From Oscillospiraceae bacterium (GTDB lineage: Bacteria > Bacillota > Clostridia > Oscillospirales > Oscillospiraceae): a DNA stretch of 64,000 bases. The position numbers and the translations under genes were made by a program. Below are positions 51,960 through 61,636 of the stretch, in pieces; within the stretch, counting starts at the first letter, position 1; each line of letters begins with the position of its first letter. The stretch spans positions 135,228-199,227 of the forward strand of contig JAHHSG010000002.1 in NCBI GenBank assembly GCA_020025305.1, written 5' to 3'. The notes beneath the pieces are model-generated. The model did not search any database, was not told the origin of the DNA, and saw nothing but the letters and a program-made list of their open reading frames with translations.

Positions 51960-52514
51960 ATGGCAAAGAGCAATATGGATCAGGATATCCTAAAGGTACT
52001 CTATACAGAGGAGGAGATTAAGGCCCGCGTACAGACGATGGGGGATGAGTTGTATGACAAGTTTGCTGACAAGAACCCGCTCTTTGTGGGTGTTTTGAAT
52101 GGCTGCTTCATTTTTATGGCAGATCTGGTGCGGGCAACCCAGCTGAAAAGTGAACTGGAATTCATCGGACTGTCCTCTTATAATAATGGCGTGAAGAGCT
52201 CGGGCGTGGTGCAGATCACGCGGGATCTGCAGCGGGACATTACCAACCGTCATATCATTGTAGTGGAAGATATTCTGGACTCCGGCAATACGCTGGCCTT
52301 CTTGAAGAACTATCTTTTGAGCAAGGGCGCTGCCTCTATCACCATTGTCACCCTGCTGGATAAGCCCTCTCGCCGCGAGAAGGCTATCACTGCGGATTTG
52401 GCCGGCTTTGTGGTGCCTGATGAGTTTGTGGTGGGCTATGGACTGGACTATGCCCAGCAGTATCGCAATGTGCCCTATATCGGCGTATTAAAGCCGGAGG
52501 TTTACAGCAAATAA
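51960..52514 (+). CDS. hpt: hypoxanthine phosphoribosyltransferase
   Basis: This purine salvage enzyme makes IMP or GMP from hypoxanthine or guanine and PRPP. The 184 residues have LYTEEEIKARVQTMG near the N-terminus, NGCFIFMADLVRA, the PRPP loop IIVVEDILDSGNTLAFL and FVVGYGLDYAQQYRN. GGAGG precedes the ATG. tilS-hpt-ftsH is a common Firmicute order; here lepB is inserted before ftsH. Confidence 0.96.
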   Translation: MAKSNMDQDILKVLYTEEEIKARVQTMGDELYDKFADKNPLFVGVLNGCFIFMADLVRATQLKSELEFIGLSSYNNGVKSSGVVQITRDLQRDITNRHIIVVEDILDSGNTLAFLKNYLLSKGAASITIVTLLDKPSRREKAITADLAGFVVPDEFVVGYGLDYAQQYRNVPYIGVLKPEVYSK

Positions 52515-52524
52515 GAGAAAAGCA

Positions 52525-52562
52525 GGGATAAGGGGCGGTCTGTGTGCCCTTTATCCCCCTTT
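52525..52562 (+). terminator. terminator-like hairpin between hpt and lepB
   Basis: GGGATAAGGG and CCCTTTATCCC (one G-U pair) with a long loop, followed by CCTTTT. It lies 10 bp after the hpt stop and could cut or attenuate read-through into lepB and ftsH. Confidence 0.55.
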
Positions 52563-52588
52563 TCAAAGACGAGGAAGGACGGTAAGAA

Positions 52589-53200
52589 ATGCGACACAAT
52601 GGTGGACGCTATTTGGGAAAGCGGTTGGCGCCTAAGGAGAAAAAGCGAAGCTTCTGGCGTGATTGGGGCTATCTTCTGGTGACGGCGCTGGTGGTGGTCG
52701 TTCTCTTTCGCGGTATTTTGCAGCTGGCCTGGGTGCCCAGTGGCTCCATGAAAGCAACTATCCCGGAACGATCGCTCCTCGTTTCGCTGCGATTGCCCTA
52801 TCTGCTGGGAGATCCGGAGCCGGGGCGGGGGGATGTGGTTACTTTTTGGGATCAGGAGATGAATAAGCTGCTGGTAAAGCGTGTCATCGGTCTGCCGGGA
52901 GAGAAGATCACGTTCCAAAATGGCTATGTCTACATTGATGGACAGCGGCTGGAGGAGCCGTATCTCCCTGCGCAGGGAATTACCGTCAGCGGAGGTCAGG
53001 AAATATTTCAGGTGCCTGAGGGATGTATCTTTGTGATGGGGGATAACCGGGAGAACTCACTGGATAGTCGCCGCTTCCGTACGCCGTATATTCCGGTGGA
53101 GGAAGTGCGGGCCAAGACCATATGGGTGATCTCGGTGCTGCCGGCGCAGGAGGGCGATGAGGAGATGCATTGGCGCGGCGTGCGCACGATGCACGGATAA
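52589..53200 (+). CDS. lepB: signal peptidase I
   Basis: This membrane protease removes signal peptides from exported proteins. The 203 residues have a basic N-terminus, one membrane helix (about 26-44) and the catalytic motifs VPSGSM with Ser53 and LLVKRVIGLPGE with Lys97. The later GDNRENSLDSR block is complete. It is the Gram-positive single-helix form. It sits between hpt and ftsH, which are usually adjacent, so it is an insertion in a conserved run. Confidence 0.95.
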   Translation: MRHNGGRYLGKRLAPKEKKRSFWRDWGYLLVTALVVVVLFRGILQLAWVPSGSMKATIPERSLLVSLRLPYLLGDPEPGRGDVVTFWDQEMNKLLVKRVIGLPGEKITFQNGYVYIDGQRLEEPYLPAQGITVSGGQEIFQVPEGCIFVMGDNRENSLDSRRFRTPYIPVEEVRAKTIWVISVLPAQEGDEEMHWRGVRTMHG

Positions 53201-53215
53201 GAAGGAGGGGGAAGT

Positions 53216-55045
53216 TTGAACGAAAGACGGAGAATCGGACCGGGGATGATTTTAATGATCGTGCTGCTGGTCCTTGTGAGTATCAATATTTTCGGCAGCA
53301 TGCGGCCGAAAAATGCGGTGAGCTATTATGAACTGCGGCAGCTCTTTACACAGGAAAAGGTGGAGGAGTTTTCCATTACGGATACCAAACTCACGGCCAA
53401 ATTGAAGGACGGCAGCTCTACTGTCTGCAATCTCTATGATTTTGATCTTTTTTACAATGATTTGGACGGTCTGGTCAAAGAGCAGGCAGCGGCCGGTATT
53501 ATTAAGAATTACGACTATTATGCCGATCATTCTACCAATTGGCTGCAAATGTTGATGCCCTATGTGGCGATTTTTCTGGGCTTTTTCCTGCTGATGGGGT
53601 TGATGAACCGCATGGGCGGCGGCGCAATGCAGCAGCAGGACCGAATGGCAAAATTCGGGGAGGCCCGCACCCAGGAGGGAGTGGGCAGCAGCAAGACCTT
53701 TCAGGATGTGGCGGGCGCAGATGAGGAAAAAGAGGAGCTGCAGGAGATTGTGGAGTTCCTCCGTGATCCGGAGAAGTATTTGCAGCTGGGAGCCCATATT
53801 CCTAAGGGCGTACTGCTGGTGGGACCTCCCGGTACCGGTAAAACACTGCTGGCTAAGGCCGTGGCGGGCGAGGCCGGTGTGCGCTTCCTCTCCATTTCCG
53901 GTTCTGACTTTGTGGAGATGTATGTGGGTGTCGGCGCCAGCCGTGTCCGTGATCTATTTACGCAGGCAAAAAAGGATGCCCCTGCCATTATCTTTATTGA
54001 TGAGATCGATGCTGTAGGCCGTCAGCGCGGCAGCGGCTTGGGCGGCGGACACGATGAGCGTGAGCAGACCCTCAACCAGCTGCTGGTGGAAATGGACGGA
54101 TTTGGCAGCAACGAGGGCGTGGTGGTTATGGCCGCCACCAACCGGGTGGATATTTTGGACCCGGCCCTACTGCGTCCCGGCCGCTTTGATCGGCAGATCT
54201 ATGTGGGACTGCCGGATATTCGTGGACGTGAGGAAGTCTTGAAAATTCACGCCCGCAATAAACCGTTGGCGGAGGATGTGGATCTTGCAAAGATCGCCCG
54301 CAGCACCTCTGGCTTCACCGGTGCGGATCTGGAGAATCTTCTGAACGAGGCGGCGCTGCTGGCAGGGCGGAATAACCGTTCCGCCATTACGATGAGCGAT
54401 GTGGACGAGGCAGTGATTAAGGTGATTGCCGGTCCCGAGAAGCGCAGCCGTGTGGTGCCTCAGCAGGAGCGGCGCCTTACCGCCTACCACGAGGCGGGTC
54501 ATGCCATTGTGACCCATGCGCTGCCGGAGCATGAGGCGGTGCACCAGATCACCATTATCCCCCGTGGGCAGGCAGGCGGTATGACCATCTATCTGCCGGA
54601 GGAGGATCGCTCCTATCTCTCCAAGCGCTATATGGAGGAGCAGATCGTCACGCTGCTGGGCGGCCGTGCGGCGGAGGCCCTGATGCTGGAAGATATCTCT
54701 ACCGGCGCATCCAACGACATTCAGCGTGCTACCGCTATGGCCCGAAAGATGGTGGGCACCTATGGCATGAGTGAACGTCTGGGCAACGTGGCCTTCGACA
54801 CCGGACATGATGAGGTGTTTATTGGCAAGTCTATGGCCCAGACCCGCCCCTACTCCGAGGAGACAGCGGCGGAGATGGACGGCGAGATCCGCCGGATCAT
54901 TGATGCGGCCTATGAGCGTGCTACCGCTATTCTGGAGGAAAACCGTGCGCAGTTGGTGCAGGTGGCGGAATATCTGTTGGAAAACGAGGTCATGAGCGGC
55001 GAAGACTTTGAAAAAGTGTTTGCCGAAGAAAAGAGCGGGGAATAA
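53216..55045 (+). CDS. ftsH: ATP-dependent zinc metalloprotease FtsH
   Basis: The 609-residue membrane AAA protease degrades damaged membrane and regulatory proteins. It has two membrane helices (about 9-26 and 109-127) around an extracytoplasmic domain, Walker [20 protein letters not shown], Walker [14 protein letters not shown], the arginine region RPGRFDRQI, and the zinc motif HEAGHAIV. The start is TTG 53216, with AGGAGG 7 nt upstream. It is the last gene of the gdpP-to-ftsH run, ending at a terminator at 55069-55117. Confidence 0.97.
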   Translation: MNERRRIGPGMILMIVLLVLVSINIFGSMRPKNAVSYYELRQLFTQEKVEEFSITDTKLTAKLKDGSSTVCNLYDFDLFYNDLDGLVKEQAAAGIIKNYDYYADHSTNWLQMLMPYVAIFLGFFLLMGLMNRMGGGAMQQQDRMAKFGEARTQEGVGSSKTFQDVAGADEEKEELQEIVEFLRDPEKYLQLGAHIPKGVLLVGPPGTGKTLLAKAVAGEAGVRFLSISGSDFVEMYVGVGASRVRDLFTQAKKDAPAIIFIDEIDAVGRQRGSGLGGGHDEREQTLNQLLVEMDGFGSNEGVVVMAATNRVDILDPALLRPGRFDRQIYVGLPDIRGREEVLKIHARNKPLAEDVDLAKIARSTSGFTGADLENLLNEAALLAGRNNRSAITMSDVDEAVIKVIAGPEKRSRVVPQQERRLTAYHEAGHAIVTHALPEHEAVHQITIIPRGQAGGMTIYLPEEDRSYLSKRYMEEQIVTLLGGRAAEALMLEDISTGASNDIQRATAMARKMVGTYGMSERLGNVAFDTGHDEVFIGKSMAQTRPYSEETAAEMDGEIRRIIDAAYERATAILEENRAQLVQVAEYLLENEVMSGEDFEKVFAEEKSGE

Positions 55046-55068
55046 CCGCTTTTGTGCACATAAGAGTA

Positions 55069-55117
55069 AAACAGTCAAAAGGGAACCGGATGCGGTGCTC
55101 TTTTGGCTGTTTTTTTG
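55069..55117 (+). terminator. terminator of ftsH
   Basis: AAACAGTCAAAAGGG and CTCTTTTGGCTGTTT pair (one G-U pair) followed by seven T. Confidence 0.8.
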
Positions 55118-55609
55118 CCCATGGAGAAGGGTGGATAGAAACGAAAGGAAAATATCCAGCGTTTTTTCATGGGGATGCGGTCTGTAATTGTGCATTATTA
55201 CAACAACAATTGTCTTTCAGTAGCAGACAAATCCCGGAAGCTCGGGTGGAAAGCAAATAAATTAACAATAAATGCAGCAAAAGTAACTAACTTTTCGGAA
55301 ATTGACCCAAAGAAAAGCAAAATTTTGGATGAGCATTTAGAAAGCAAAGAAAATAGGCGTGTCCACACCAGGCTGCCGAGGGGCAGAGTAGGTAAAAACA
55401 TTTGCAGTTCGTATGACGTGTTCTTGATTGGAGGACATATGCCTTGTTCAAGCGGAATAAAAGGGGGCGGCAGACAGGAAAAGGGGGGAGAAAGTTATTG
55501 CACTTTGCCACCTTGTCAAAATGCACAAGGTCGGATAAAATGTTTCCATTCACTGAAAAGAGCAGCGGCACTGCCGCAATGCTTTAAAAATGGAACGGGA
55601 GGAAGAATC
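55118..55609 (+). other. leader/intergenic region upstream of livJ
   Basis: About 490 bp with no supported gene. An open frame in the livJ register runs back to about 55169, but its product is compositionally odd and lacks a good ribosome binding site. The livJ promoter is at 55513-55541. I do not recognise a riboswitch. Confidence 0.4.
55513..55541 (+). promoter_or_regulatory. promoter of the liv operon
   Basis: TTGTCA (55513-55518) and TAAAAT (55536-55541) with a 17 bp spacer, 69 bp before the livJ ATG. Confidence 0.7.
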
Positions 55610-56791
55610 ATGAAGAAATTTAGTGCTTTCCTGCTTGCCATGCTGATGGTATGCAGCCTTGTTGCCTGTGGCGGCGGCGACACCAACAGCGACGACAACG
55701 GCGAGAAGGTCGTTAAAATCGGCGTATATGAACCGCAGACTGGTGATAACGGTGCTGGCGGCAAGCAGGAAATTTTGGGTATGCAGTATGGTAACCACGT
55801 ACAGCCTACCGTTGATATTAACGGGGAAACCTATCAGGTCAAGCTGGAGATCGTGGATAACCGTACCACCGCAGAGAACGGCCCCTCTGCCGCTTCTGAG
55901 CTGGTGCGCCGCGGCGTGTCCATTGTGCTCGGTTCCTACGGATCCGGCGTGTCCGCCGCTGGAGCCAAGGTTTTCAATGAGGCACAGGTGCCTGCCATTG
56001 GTGTTACCTGCACCAATCCTACCGTGACAGCTGGGAATCCTGCCTATTTCCGTATCTGCTTTACCGATCCCTTCCAGGGCCCTGCGCTGGCCAGCTATGC
56101 TAAGGAGGGGCTGAATGTCGACAAGGCTTACACACTGGCCATGCTGGGCAGCGACTACGACCAGGGTCTGGTGAAGTTCTTTACCCCTGCTTTTGAGAAG
56201 TTGGGCGGCAGTGTCAAATCCGAGGACTTCCCCGAGGGGACTGCCAACTTTGTCTCCTACATCAATAACGCCAAGGATGCCGGTGCCGGTATCATCTTCG
56301 CACCTGTATCCATTAACTATGCCCAGCTCATCATTGAGGCTGCTGCTTCCCAAGGTTACGAGGGCGTGATCTTGGGCTCCGACACTTGGGACAACAACAA
56401 GGTGGCGGAGGCTACCGTGGGTAAGAATGTCAAAGTGGCGGTCACTACCTTCTATCAGGAGGGAGCCGATGCCGAATTTGATGCCGGTATCAAGGCTTGG
56501 ATCAACTCCGATGCCGATGCCAAGGCCAATAACGGCGGAAACGATCAGGTCTCTGCCGTCACCGTTATGGGATACGATGCCTACTTCGTGGCTTTGGAGG
56601 CCTTGAAGAAAGCCGGTACCACGGATGCACCCGCTGTTCTGGAAGCCCTGCCCAGTGTCACCTATGAGGGTGTCTGCGGTAAGGTAGTCTTTGGCGCCGA
56701 GGGAGATGCGGTTCGTGATACGGCCGTTATCAAGCAGGCCAATCCTGAAACCGGAGCTTGGGATTTCGTGAAGATCCAGCAGGTCGGCTAA
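55610..56791 (+). CDS. livJ: branched-chain amino acid ABC transporter substrate-binding lipoprotein
   Basis: The 393 residues start with a lipoprotein signal MKKFSAFLLAMLMVCSLVACGG, with the lipobox LVAC at residues 17-20. The mature protein is a periplasmic-binding-type I fold: KIGVYEPQTGDNGAGG, a GLNVDKAYTLAMLGSDYDQG hinge segment and EGVILGSDTWDNNK. It captures Leu/Ile/Val, or a related amino acid, at the cell surface. GGGAGG precedes the ATG. A terminator-like hairpin follows at 56815-56848, which would make it more abundant than the permeases. Confidence 0.92.
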   Translation: MKKFSAFLLAMLMVCSLVACGGGDTNSDDNGEKVVKIGVYEPQTGDNGAGGKQEILGMQYGNHVQPTVDINGETYQVKLEIVDNRTTAENGPSAASELVRRGVSIVLGSYGSGVSAAGAKVFNEAQVPAIGVTCTNPTVTAGNPAYFRICFTDPFQGPALASYAKEGLNVDKAYTLAMLGSDYDQGLVKFFTPAFEKLGGSVKSEDFPEGTANFVSYINNAKDAGAGIIFAPVSINYAQLIIEAAASQGYEGVILGSDTWDNNKVAEATVGKNVKVAVTTFYQEGADAEFDAGIKAWINSDADAKANNGGNDQVSAVTVMGYDAYFVALEALKKAGTTDAPAVLEALPSVTYEGVCGKVVFGAEGDAVRDTAVIKQANPETGAWDFVKIQQVG

Positions 56792-56814
56792 GCACAGCAG
56801 ACCCGAAAGCATAC

Positions 56815-56848
56815 AACTTGGCGGGGAGGATTTTCCCGCCAAGTTTTC
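56815..56848 (+). terminator. attenuating terminator between livJ and livH
   Basis: AACTTGGCGGG and CCCGCCAAGTT form an 11 bp stem, followed by a short T run. Partial read-through would explain high livJ relative to the permeases. Confidence 0.75.
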
Positions 56849-56930
56849 ACTTTGGAGAGTCGTCTCCTTTTGCCTGTACGAATTTGAACCCATCAGTTTG
56901 TACAGGGCAAAAGCGGATGTCACTCTGATT

Positions 56931-56948
56931 CCGCCCCAGTTTGGGCGG
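56931..56948 (+). other. small hairpin before the livH ribosome binding site
   Basis: CCGCCC-cagttt-GGGCGG, 7 bp upstream of the AAGGAGG of livH. It could affect message stability or translation start. Confidence 0.45.
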
Positions 56949-56969
56949 GCAACCGAAGGAGGTTTTTCT

Positions 56970-57848
56970 ATGCAAGAAGTTATCCCTTATATCATCAACG
57001 GCATCTCTGCCGGGGGACAGTATGCGCTCATTGCCATTGGCTATACGCTGGTGTACGGTATTTTGCGCCTCATCAACTTTGCCCACGGCGATGTTTTTAT
57101 GGTGGCTGGCTTGATTATGGTCTATGCCAGTGCTGCCATGCCCATGTATCTGGCAATTCCGCTGGTGTTGGCGTGTACGGTGGCGCTGGGCTTCGTCATT
57201 GAGCGGGTGGCCTATAAGCCTCTGCGCTCGGCACCCCGCATGTCCCTGATGATTTCCGCTATTGGTGTAAGTTACCTCATCCAGAATTTGGCGTTCTACC
57301 TCACCGGTGGTCTGGCACAGTCGGTAGTAAACCCGATCCCCTGGATCTCCGATAATATTGAGGTGCTGGGCGCCTCTACCAAGCGCGTGACAGTGGTGAC
57401 GCCTGTGCTCACCATTGTGCTGGTGTTTGTACTGGTGTTTCTCATTAAAAAGACAAAAATCGGTATGGCCATGCGTGCCGCTTCCCGTGATTTCGAGACG
57501 GCGCAGCTCATGGGCATTAAGATCAACCGTGTCATTTCCGTTACCTTTGTCATAGGCTCCTTCTTGGCAGCTGTGGGGGCGATGCTGTATTTTACCAACT
57601 ACCCCTCTGTGAGTGTGACCTCCGGCGCCATGCCCGGATTAAAGGCGTTTGTGGCGGCGGTATTCGGCGGCATCGGCTCTATTCCCGGTGCTGTGTTAGG
57701 TGCATTCATCATCGGACTTTGCGAGGAGTTTATCAAGTATCTGGGCTATACCACCTTCTCTGATGCGTTTACCTTTGCGCTGCTGATCGTGGTGCTGTGC
57801 GTGAAGCCCACCGGACTCTTTGGCGAAAAAGTCACGGACAAGGTGTAA
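56970..57848 (+). CDS. livH: LivH-type branched-chain amino acid ABC permease
   Basis: The 292-residue permease has about eight membrane helices and the family segments YIINGISAGGQYALIAIGYTLVYGI and RLINFAHGDVFMVAG. The coupling region EFIKYLGYTTFSDAF is near the C-terminus. The ATG at 56970 has AAGGAGG 7 nt upstream. It forms the transmembrane channel together with LivM, whose gene follows 13 bp later. Confidence 0.94.
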   Translation: MQEVIPYIINGISAGGQYALIAIGYTLVYGILRLINFAHGDVFMVAGLIMVYASAAMPMYLAIPLVLACTVALGFVIERVAYKPLRSAPRMSLMISAIGVSYLIQNLAFYLTGGLAQSVVNPIPWISDNIEVLGASTKRVTVVTPVLTIVLVFVLVFLIKKTKIGMAMRAASRDFETAQLMGIKINRVISVTFVIGSFLAAVGAMLYFTNYPSVSVTSGAMPGLKAFVAAVFGGIGSIPGAVLGAFIIGLCEEFIKYLGYTTFSDAFTFALLIVVLCVKPTGLFGEKVTDKV

Positions 57849-57861
57849 GGGGGGTGCAGAC

Positions 57862-58974
57862 ATGAATTTGAAAAAGAAACAGACCATTCTGGTGGCCGCC
57901 GTACTCATGGCGGTATTGATCGGAGTCGCTGTGCTGGACGCTGTCTTTCCGGGATACCACATTATCATCAAGGTGGTGAAGAAAGCAGCGGTCTATGCGC
58001 TGGTGGCTGTGTCCATGAACCTTTTGAATGGTTTCACCGGCCTTTTCTCACTGGGACAGGCGGGCTTTATGATGCTTGGCGCCTATACTTACGCTATTTT
58101 CTCCATTCCTGTGAGCATGCGGGCCATGGTCTATCAGTACTTTGACGGAGGCTTGGTGCAGTTCTCTATCCCGGAATTTTTCTCCGGACTCCTGGGGGAG
58201 AGCGCAGGAGGCTTAGTAGGTATGCTGCTGGCACTTTTGTTAGGCGGCTTGGTGGCAGCACTGTTTGCCTTTTTGATCGGGCTTCCCGTGCTGCGTTTGA
58301 AGAGTGACTATTTAGCCATTGCCACCTTAGGCTTTGCCGAGATCCTCCGTGCCTTTGTGCAGTGGGATAAGCTGGGGCCGCTGACCAACAGCTCCAACCT
58401 CTTGAAAAGTTATCCTGAATTTAAAATGGCAACTACCTATGTGATCGTCATTGGACTTTTTATCACCGTGATCGTGCTGCTGGTAAACTCCACCTATGGG
58501 CGCGCTTTTATGGCCATCCGTGATGATGAAGTGGCAGCGCAGGCGATGGGAATCAACCTTGCCAAGCATAAGCGCATGGCGTTTGTCATCAGTTCCTTCT
58601 TCGCCGGTGTCGGCGGCGGTATGCTGGCGATGTACATGGGTGCCGTACAGGCACTGAGCTTCCGCAGTGCCATGACCTATGAAATTTTGCTGATCGTGGT
58701 AATCGGCGGTATTGGCTCTATCACCGGATCTGTGTTCACGAGTTTTATCTATGTGGCCGGTGTAGAGTGGCTGCTGCGCGGGTTAGACTCCGGTGAGTTC
58801 ATGGGGATCGTCGCACCCGATATCTTTAAAAACGGCTTCCGTATGGCAGTGGTTTCCGTCCTCATTATGGTGGTGGTGCTCTTCTTCCGCAAGGGAATTA
58901 TGGGCGACAAGGAATTGCCGGATCTGCTGAAAAAACGGCCTGGCAAGGCTAAAAAGAAGGGGGCGGCAAAATGA
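57862..58974 (+). CDS. livM: LivM-type branched-chain amino acid ABC permease
   Basis: The 370 residues have about nine membrane helices, starting at QTILVAAVLMAVLIGVAVL. LivM signatures are LNGFTGLFSLGQAGFMMLGAYTYA, LPVLRLKSDYLAIATLGFAEIL and AIRDDEVAAQAMGINLAKHKRMA. The C-terminus is basic (KRPGKAKKKGAAK). Its stop overlaps the livG ATG by 4 bp. Confidence 0.94.
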   Translation: MNLKKKQTILVAAVLMAVLIGVAVLDAVFPGYHIIIKVVKKAAVYALVAVSMNLLNGFTGLFSLGQAGFMMLGAYTYAIFSIPVSMRAMVYQYFDGGLVQFSIPEFFSGLLGESAGGLVGMLLALLLGGLVAALFAFLIGLPVLRLKSDYLAIATLGFAEILRAFVQWDKLGPLTNSSNLLKSYPEFKMATTYVIVIGLFITVIVLLVNSTYGRAFMAIRDDEVAAQAMGINLAKHKRMAFVISSFFAGVGGGMLAMYMGAVQALSFRSAMTYEILLIVVIGGIGSITGSVFTSFIYVAGVEWLLRGLDSGEFMGIVAPDIFKNGFRMAVVSVLIMVVVLFFRKGIMGDKELPDLLKKRPGKAKKKGAAK

Positions 58975-59825
58975 GCAGCAATGTTTTGAAGGTAGAAAAT
59001 GCCACCATGCAGTTTGGCGGCGTGGTGGCTGTGGATAATCTTTCCATGGAGGTCAACGAAGGCGAGATTGTAGCACTTATCGGCCCGAATGGTGCCGGCA
59101 AGACCACGGCCTTTAATGTCATCACCGGGGTATATGCACCGACCAACGGCATGGTTAGCTTCTGCGGCGAGCCTATTGTGTGCAATCACCCGCAGGGCAA
59201 GATGAAGAAGCTCTATAAGGGCAAAAATGGGGAGATGTATACCAATCAAAAAGTACTTGCCCCCACACCCGATAAGATTACCAAGCGCGGCATGGCTCGT
59301 ACCTTTCAGAATATCCGCCTTTGGAAAAGCCAGAGCGTTTTCGACAACGTGCTGATTGCAAAGCATATGCGCCGCACCAGTAATCTTTTCAGCGCCACCT
59401 TCCGGCTCAATCGGAAGGAGGAGGCCGCACAGCGGGCGGAGGTGCTGGAGCTTTTAAAAATCGTAGGTCTGGAGGATGTGAAGGACGAATTGGCCACATC
59501 CTTGCCGTATGGTAAGCAGCGGCGGCTGGAAATTGCCCGTGCACTGGCTACAGAACCGAAGCTCCTGCTGCTGGATGAGCCGGCAGCAGGCATGAATCCG
59601 CAGGAGACACTGGAACTGACGCACTTTATCGGGGAGATCCGGGAGAAGTTTCATATGACCATCCTGCTTATTGAACACCACATGGATCTAGTGATGGACA
59701 TTTCCGATCGCATCTATGTGCTGGACTTCGGTGAGCTGATTGCCAGCGGTGTGCCGGCGGAAATTCAAAATAATGAGCGCGTGATTGACGCATATCTGGG
59801 GGTAGTGGAAGATGCTGAAGATTAA
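58971..59825 (+). CDS. livG: LivG-type ABC ATP-binding protein
   Basis: The 284-residue ATPase has Walker A ALIGPNGAGKTTAFN, the characteristic ITGVYAPTNGMVSFCG segment, the signature region SLPYGKQRRLEIARAL and Walker B LLLLDEPAAGMNP. An insert of about 30 residues follows the first strands (KMKKLYKGKNGEMYTNQK), as in longer LivG members. It overlaps livM by 4 bp and livF by 14 bp. Confidence 0.95.
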   Translation: MSSNVLKVENATMQFGGVVAVDNLSMEVNEGEIVALIGPNGAGKTTAFNVITGVYAPTNGMVSFCGEPIVCNHPQGKMKKLYKGKNGEMYTNQKVLAPTPDKITKRGMARTFQNIRLWKSQSVFDNVLIAKHMRRTSNLFSATFRLNRKEEAAQRAEVLELLKIVGLEDVKDELATSLPYGKQRRLEIARALATEPKLLLLDEPAAGMNPQETLELTHFIGEIREKFHMTILLIEHHMDLVMDISDRIYVLDFGELIASGVPAEIQNNERVIDAYLGVVEDAED

Positions 59826-60525
59826 AGACCTGCACGTATCCTATGGCGGCATCCGTGCTCTGCGCGGTGTAGATGTGGAAGTGCCGGATGGAAAAATCGT
59901 CACGTTGATCGGCGCCAATGGAGCCGGCAAATCTACCTTACTGCGTACCATTTCCGGTCTTGTGAAAGCGGACAGCGGAAGCATTAGCTACAACGATGAA
60001 GAACTGCTGGGTAAGCCCATCAACAAAATTCTGGAACTGGGTGTGGCCCAGGTGCCGGAGGGACGCCGTGTATTTGCCGATATGACGGTACTGGAGAATT
60101 TAAAGATCGGTGCCTACCTTCGTAAGGATAAGGCTGGCGTGGAGGAGGATCTCCGGTGGGTGTATCGTCTGTTCCCGCGGCTGGAGGAGCGCAGCTGGCA
60201 GATGGCCGGTACCCTCTCCGGCGGAGAGCAGCAGATGTTGGCTGTGGGCCGTGCGCTCATGAGCCGTCCTAAGGTGTTGATGATGGATGAGCCGTCACTG
60301 GGCCTTGCTCCCATTGTGGTGCAGGAAATCTTTGAGATCATCCGTACCATCAATCAACAAGGCGTGACGGTGCTGCTCATTGAACAAAACGCCAATATGG
60401 CACTCAAAACGGCAGATTTTGCCTATGTACTGGAAACCGGTACCATTACCAAGACCGGTACCGGTGCGGAACTGCTGGCGGATGAGTCCATTAAAGAAGC
60501 TTATCTGGGAAAGAAAAAGCAGTAA
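59812..60525 (+). CDS. livF: LivF-type ABC ATP-binding protein
   Basis: The 237-residue ATPase partner of LivG. It has Walker A TLIGANGAGKSTLLR, GVAQVPEGRRVFADMTVLENL, signature LSGGEQQMLAVGRAL and Walker B VLMMDEPSLGLAP. It completes a full livJHMGF set. A terminator at 60558-60602 follows. Confidence 0.95.
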   Translation: MLKIKDLHVSYGGIRALRGVDVEVPDGKIVTLIGANGAGKSTLLRTISGLVKADSGSISYNDEELLGKPINKILELGVAQVPEGRRVFADMTVLENLKIGAYLRKDKAGVEEDLRWVYRLFPRLEERSWQMAGTLSGGEQQMLAVGRALMSRPKVLMMDEPSLGLAPIVVQEIFEIIRTINQQGVTVLLIEQNANMALKTADFAYVLETGTITKTGTGAELLADESIKEAYLGKKKQ

Positions 60526-60557
60526 AAGCACTCTGGACGTTCGCTGCAGAAAAGAAA

Positions 60558-60602
60558 GACCCTGCATCTGTGATTTACAAAGAATCACAGATGCGGGGTT
60601 TT
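60558..60602 (+). terminator. terminator of the liv operon
   Basis: ACCCTGCATCTGTGATT and AATCACAGATGCGGGGT form a long stem with a 7-base loop, followed by a short T run. Confidence 0.8.
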
Positions 60603-60665
60603 GTGCTGCCATGGCGCGGGGTGCAGAGCAGTTTCCGGACGGGAACATAACGGACGGAAACATAA

Positions 60666-60704
60666 AAAGAGCGCTTCCCGCCATGGGAAGCGCTCTTTGA
60701 AGCT
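60666..60704 (-). terminator. terminator of the Mrp-family gene
   Basis: AAAGAGCGCTTCCC and GGGAAGCGCTCTTT pair around a 5-base loop, with a T run on the minus strand. Confidence 0.85.
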
Positions 60705-60712
60705 GCAGGGAA

Positions 60713-61543
60713 TTATTTGCTGACAGCGTCGGCCACATCGTCCAGCCAGTTGCCCTGGAAGGACTCAATATCTCCATGGTCAACCAGCGTGGCCAGTGCC
60801 GGCTCAATGGGCATTTTTGACAGCACGGGCAGATTGTAGCGGGCGGCAGCTTCCTCGGTTTTGCCCTCGCCGAAGAGATACAGTTTCTTGCCGCAGTCGG
60901 GGCAGGTGAGATAACTCATGTTCTCCACGATACCTACGATGGGAATATTCATCATCTGCGCCATTTTCACGGCCTTTTCCACCACCATGCTGACCAGCTC
61001 CTGTGGGGAGGCAACGATGATGACACCGTCCACGGGCAAAGTCTGGAATACGTTAAGTGCCACATCGCCGGTTCCGGGAGGCATATCCACGAACATATAG
61101 TCCACGTCCTGCCACAGCACATCACCCCAGAACTGCTGTACCACGCCGCCGATGACGGGACCGCGCCAAATCACGGGGTCGGTTTCGTTTTCCAGCAGCA
61201 GGTTGACGCTCATCAACTGGATCCCGGTACGGGTCTCCACGGGGAGAATGGCGTCCTCGGTGCCGTTGGCACGGCAATGCACACCGAAAGCCTTGGGAAT
61301 AGAGGGTCCCGTGACATCGGCATCCAGTACGGCAACGTTGTAGCCGCGACGACGCATGGTAACAGCCAGCTGGCTGGTGACCATGGACTTACCCACGCCG
61401 CCCTTACCGGAGACGACACCGAAAACCTTGCCTACGCGGCAGCCGGGCCGCAGAGGTTTAATCTGAAAGGGACTTTTGCCGCCCTCACGCTCACTGCAGC
61501 CATTTTCGCCGCAGCTGCTGCAGTTGTGATTGCAATCACTCAT
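60713..61543 (-). CDS. Mrp/NBP35-family Fe-S cluster carrier P-loop ATPase
   Basis: The 276-residue protein has a Cys-rich N-terminus (CNHNCSSCGENGC), typical of NBP35-like carriers, then the deviant Walker A GVVSGKGGVGKSMVTSQ, LDADVTGPSIPKAFG, and DMPPGTGDVALNVFQ. The later CPDC pair in ENMSYLTCPDCGKK is the expected bridging cluster site. It probably transfers Fe-S clusters to apoproteins in the cytoplasm. The ATG at 61543 has AAAGGAG 8 nt upstream; a longer frame to 61606 has none. Confidence 0.92.
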   Translation of the reverse strand: MSDCNHNCSSCGENGCSEREGGKSPFQIKPLRPGCRVGKVFGVVSGKGGVGKSMVTSQLAVTMRRRGYNVAVLDADVTGPSIPKAFGVHCRANGTEDAILPVETRTGIQLMSVNLLLENETDPVIWRGPVIGGVVQQFWGDVLWQDVDYMFVDMPPGTGDVALNVFQTLPVDGVIIVASPQELVSMVVEKAVKMAQMMNIPIVGIVENMSYLTCPDCGKKLYLFGEGKTEEAAARYNLPVLSKMPIEPALATLVDHGDIESFQGNWLDDVADAVSK

Positions 61544-61636
61544 AACAGGATCTCCTTTACATATCTCAATATTTTTATCATACAATATTTTGTTACATTT
61601 ATACAATATAGCACTAATGTCCCTGCTTGTCCAGTA

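Noticed and set aside
55169..55609. Extension of the livJ frame upstream
   Set aside because: It would place 147 residues before a clear lipoprotein signal peptide; the ATG at 55610 has an ideal ribosome binding site, and the promoter lies inside the extension.
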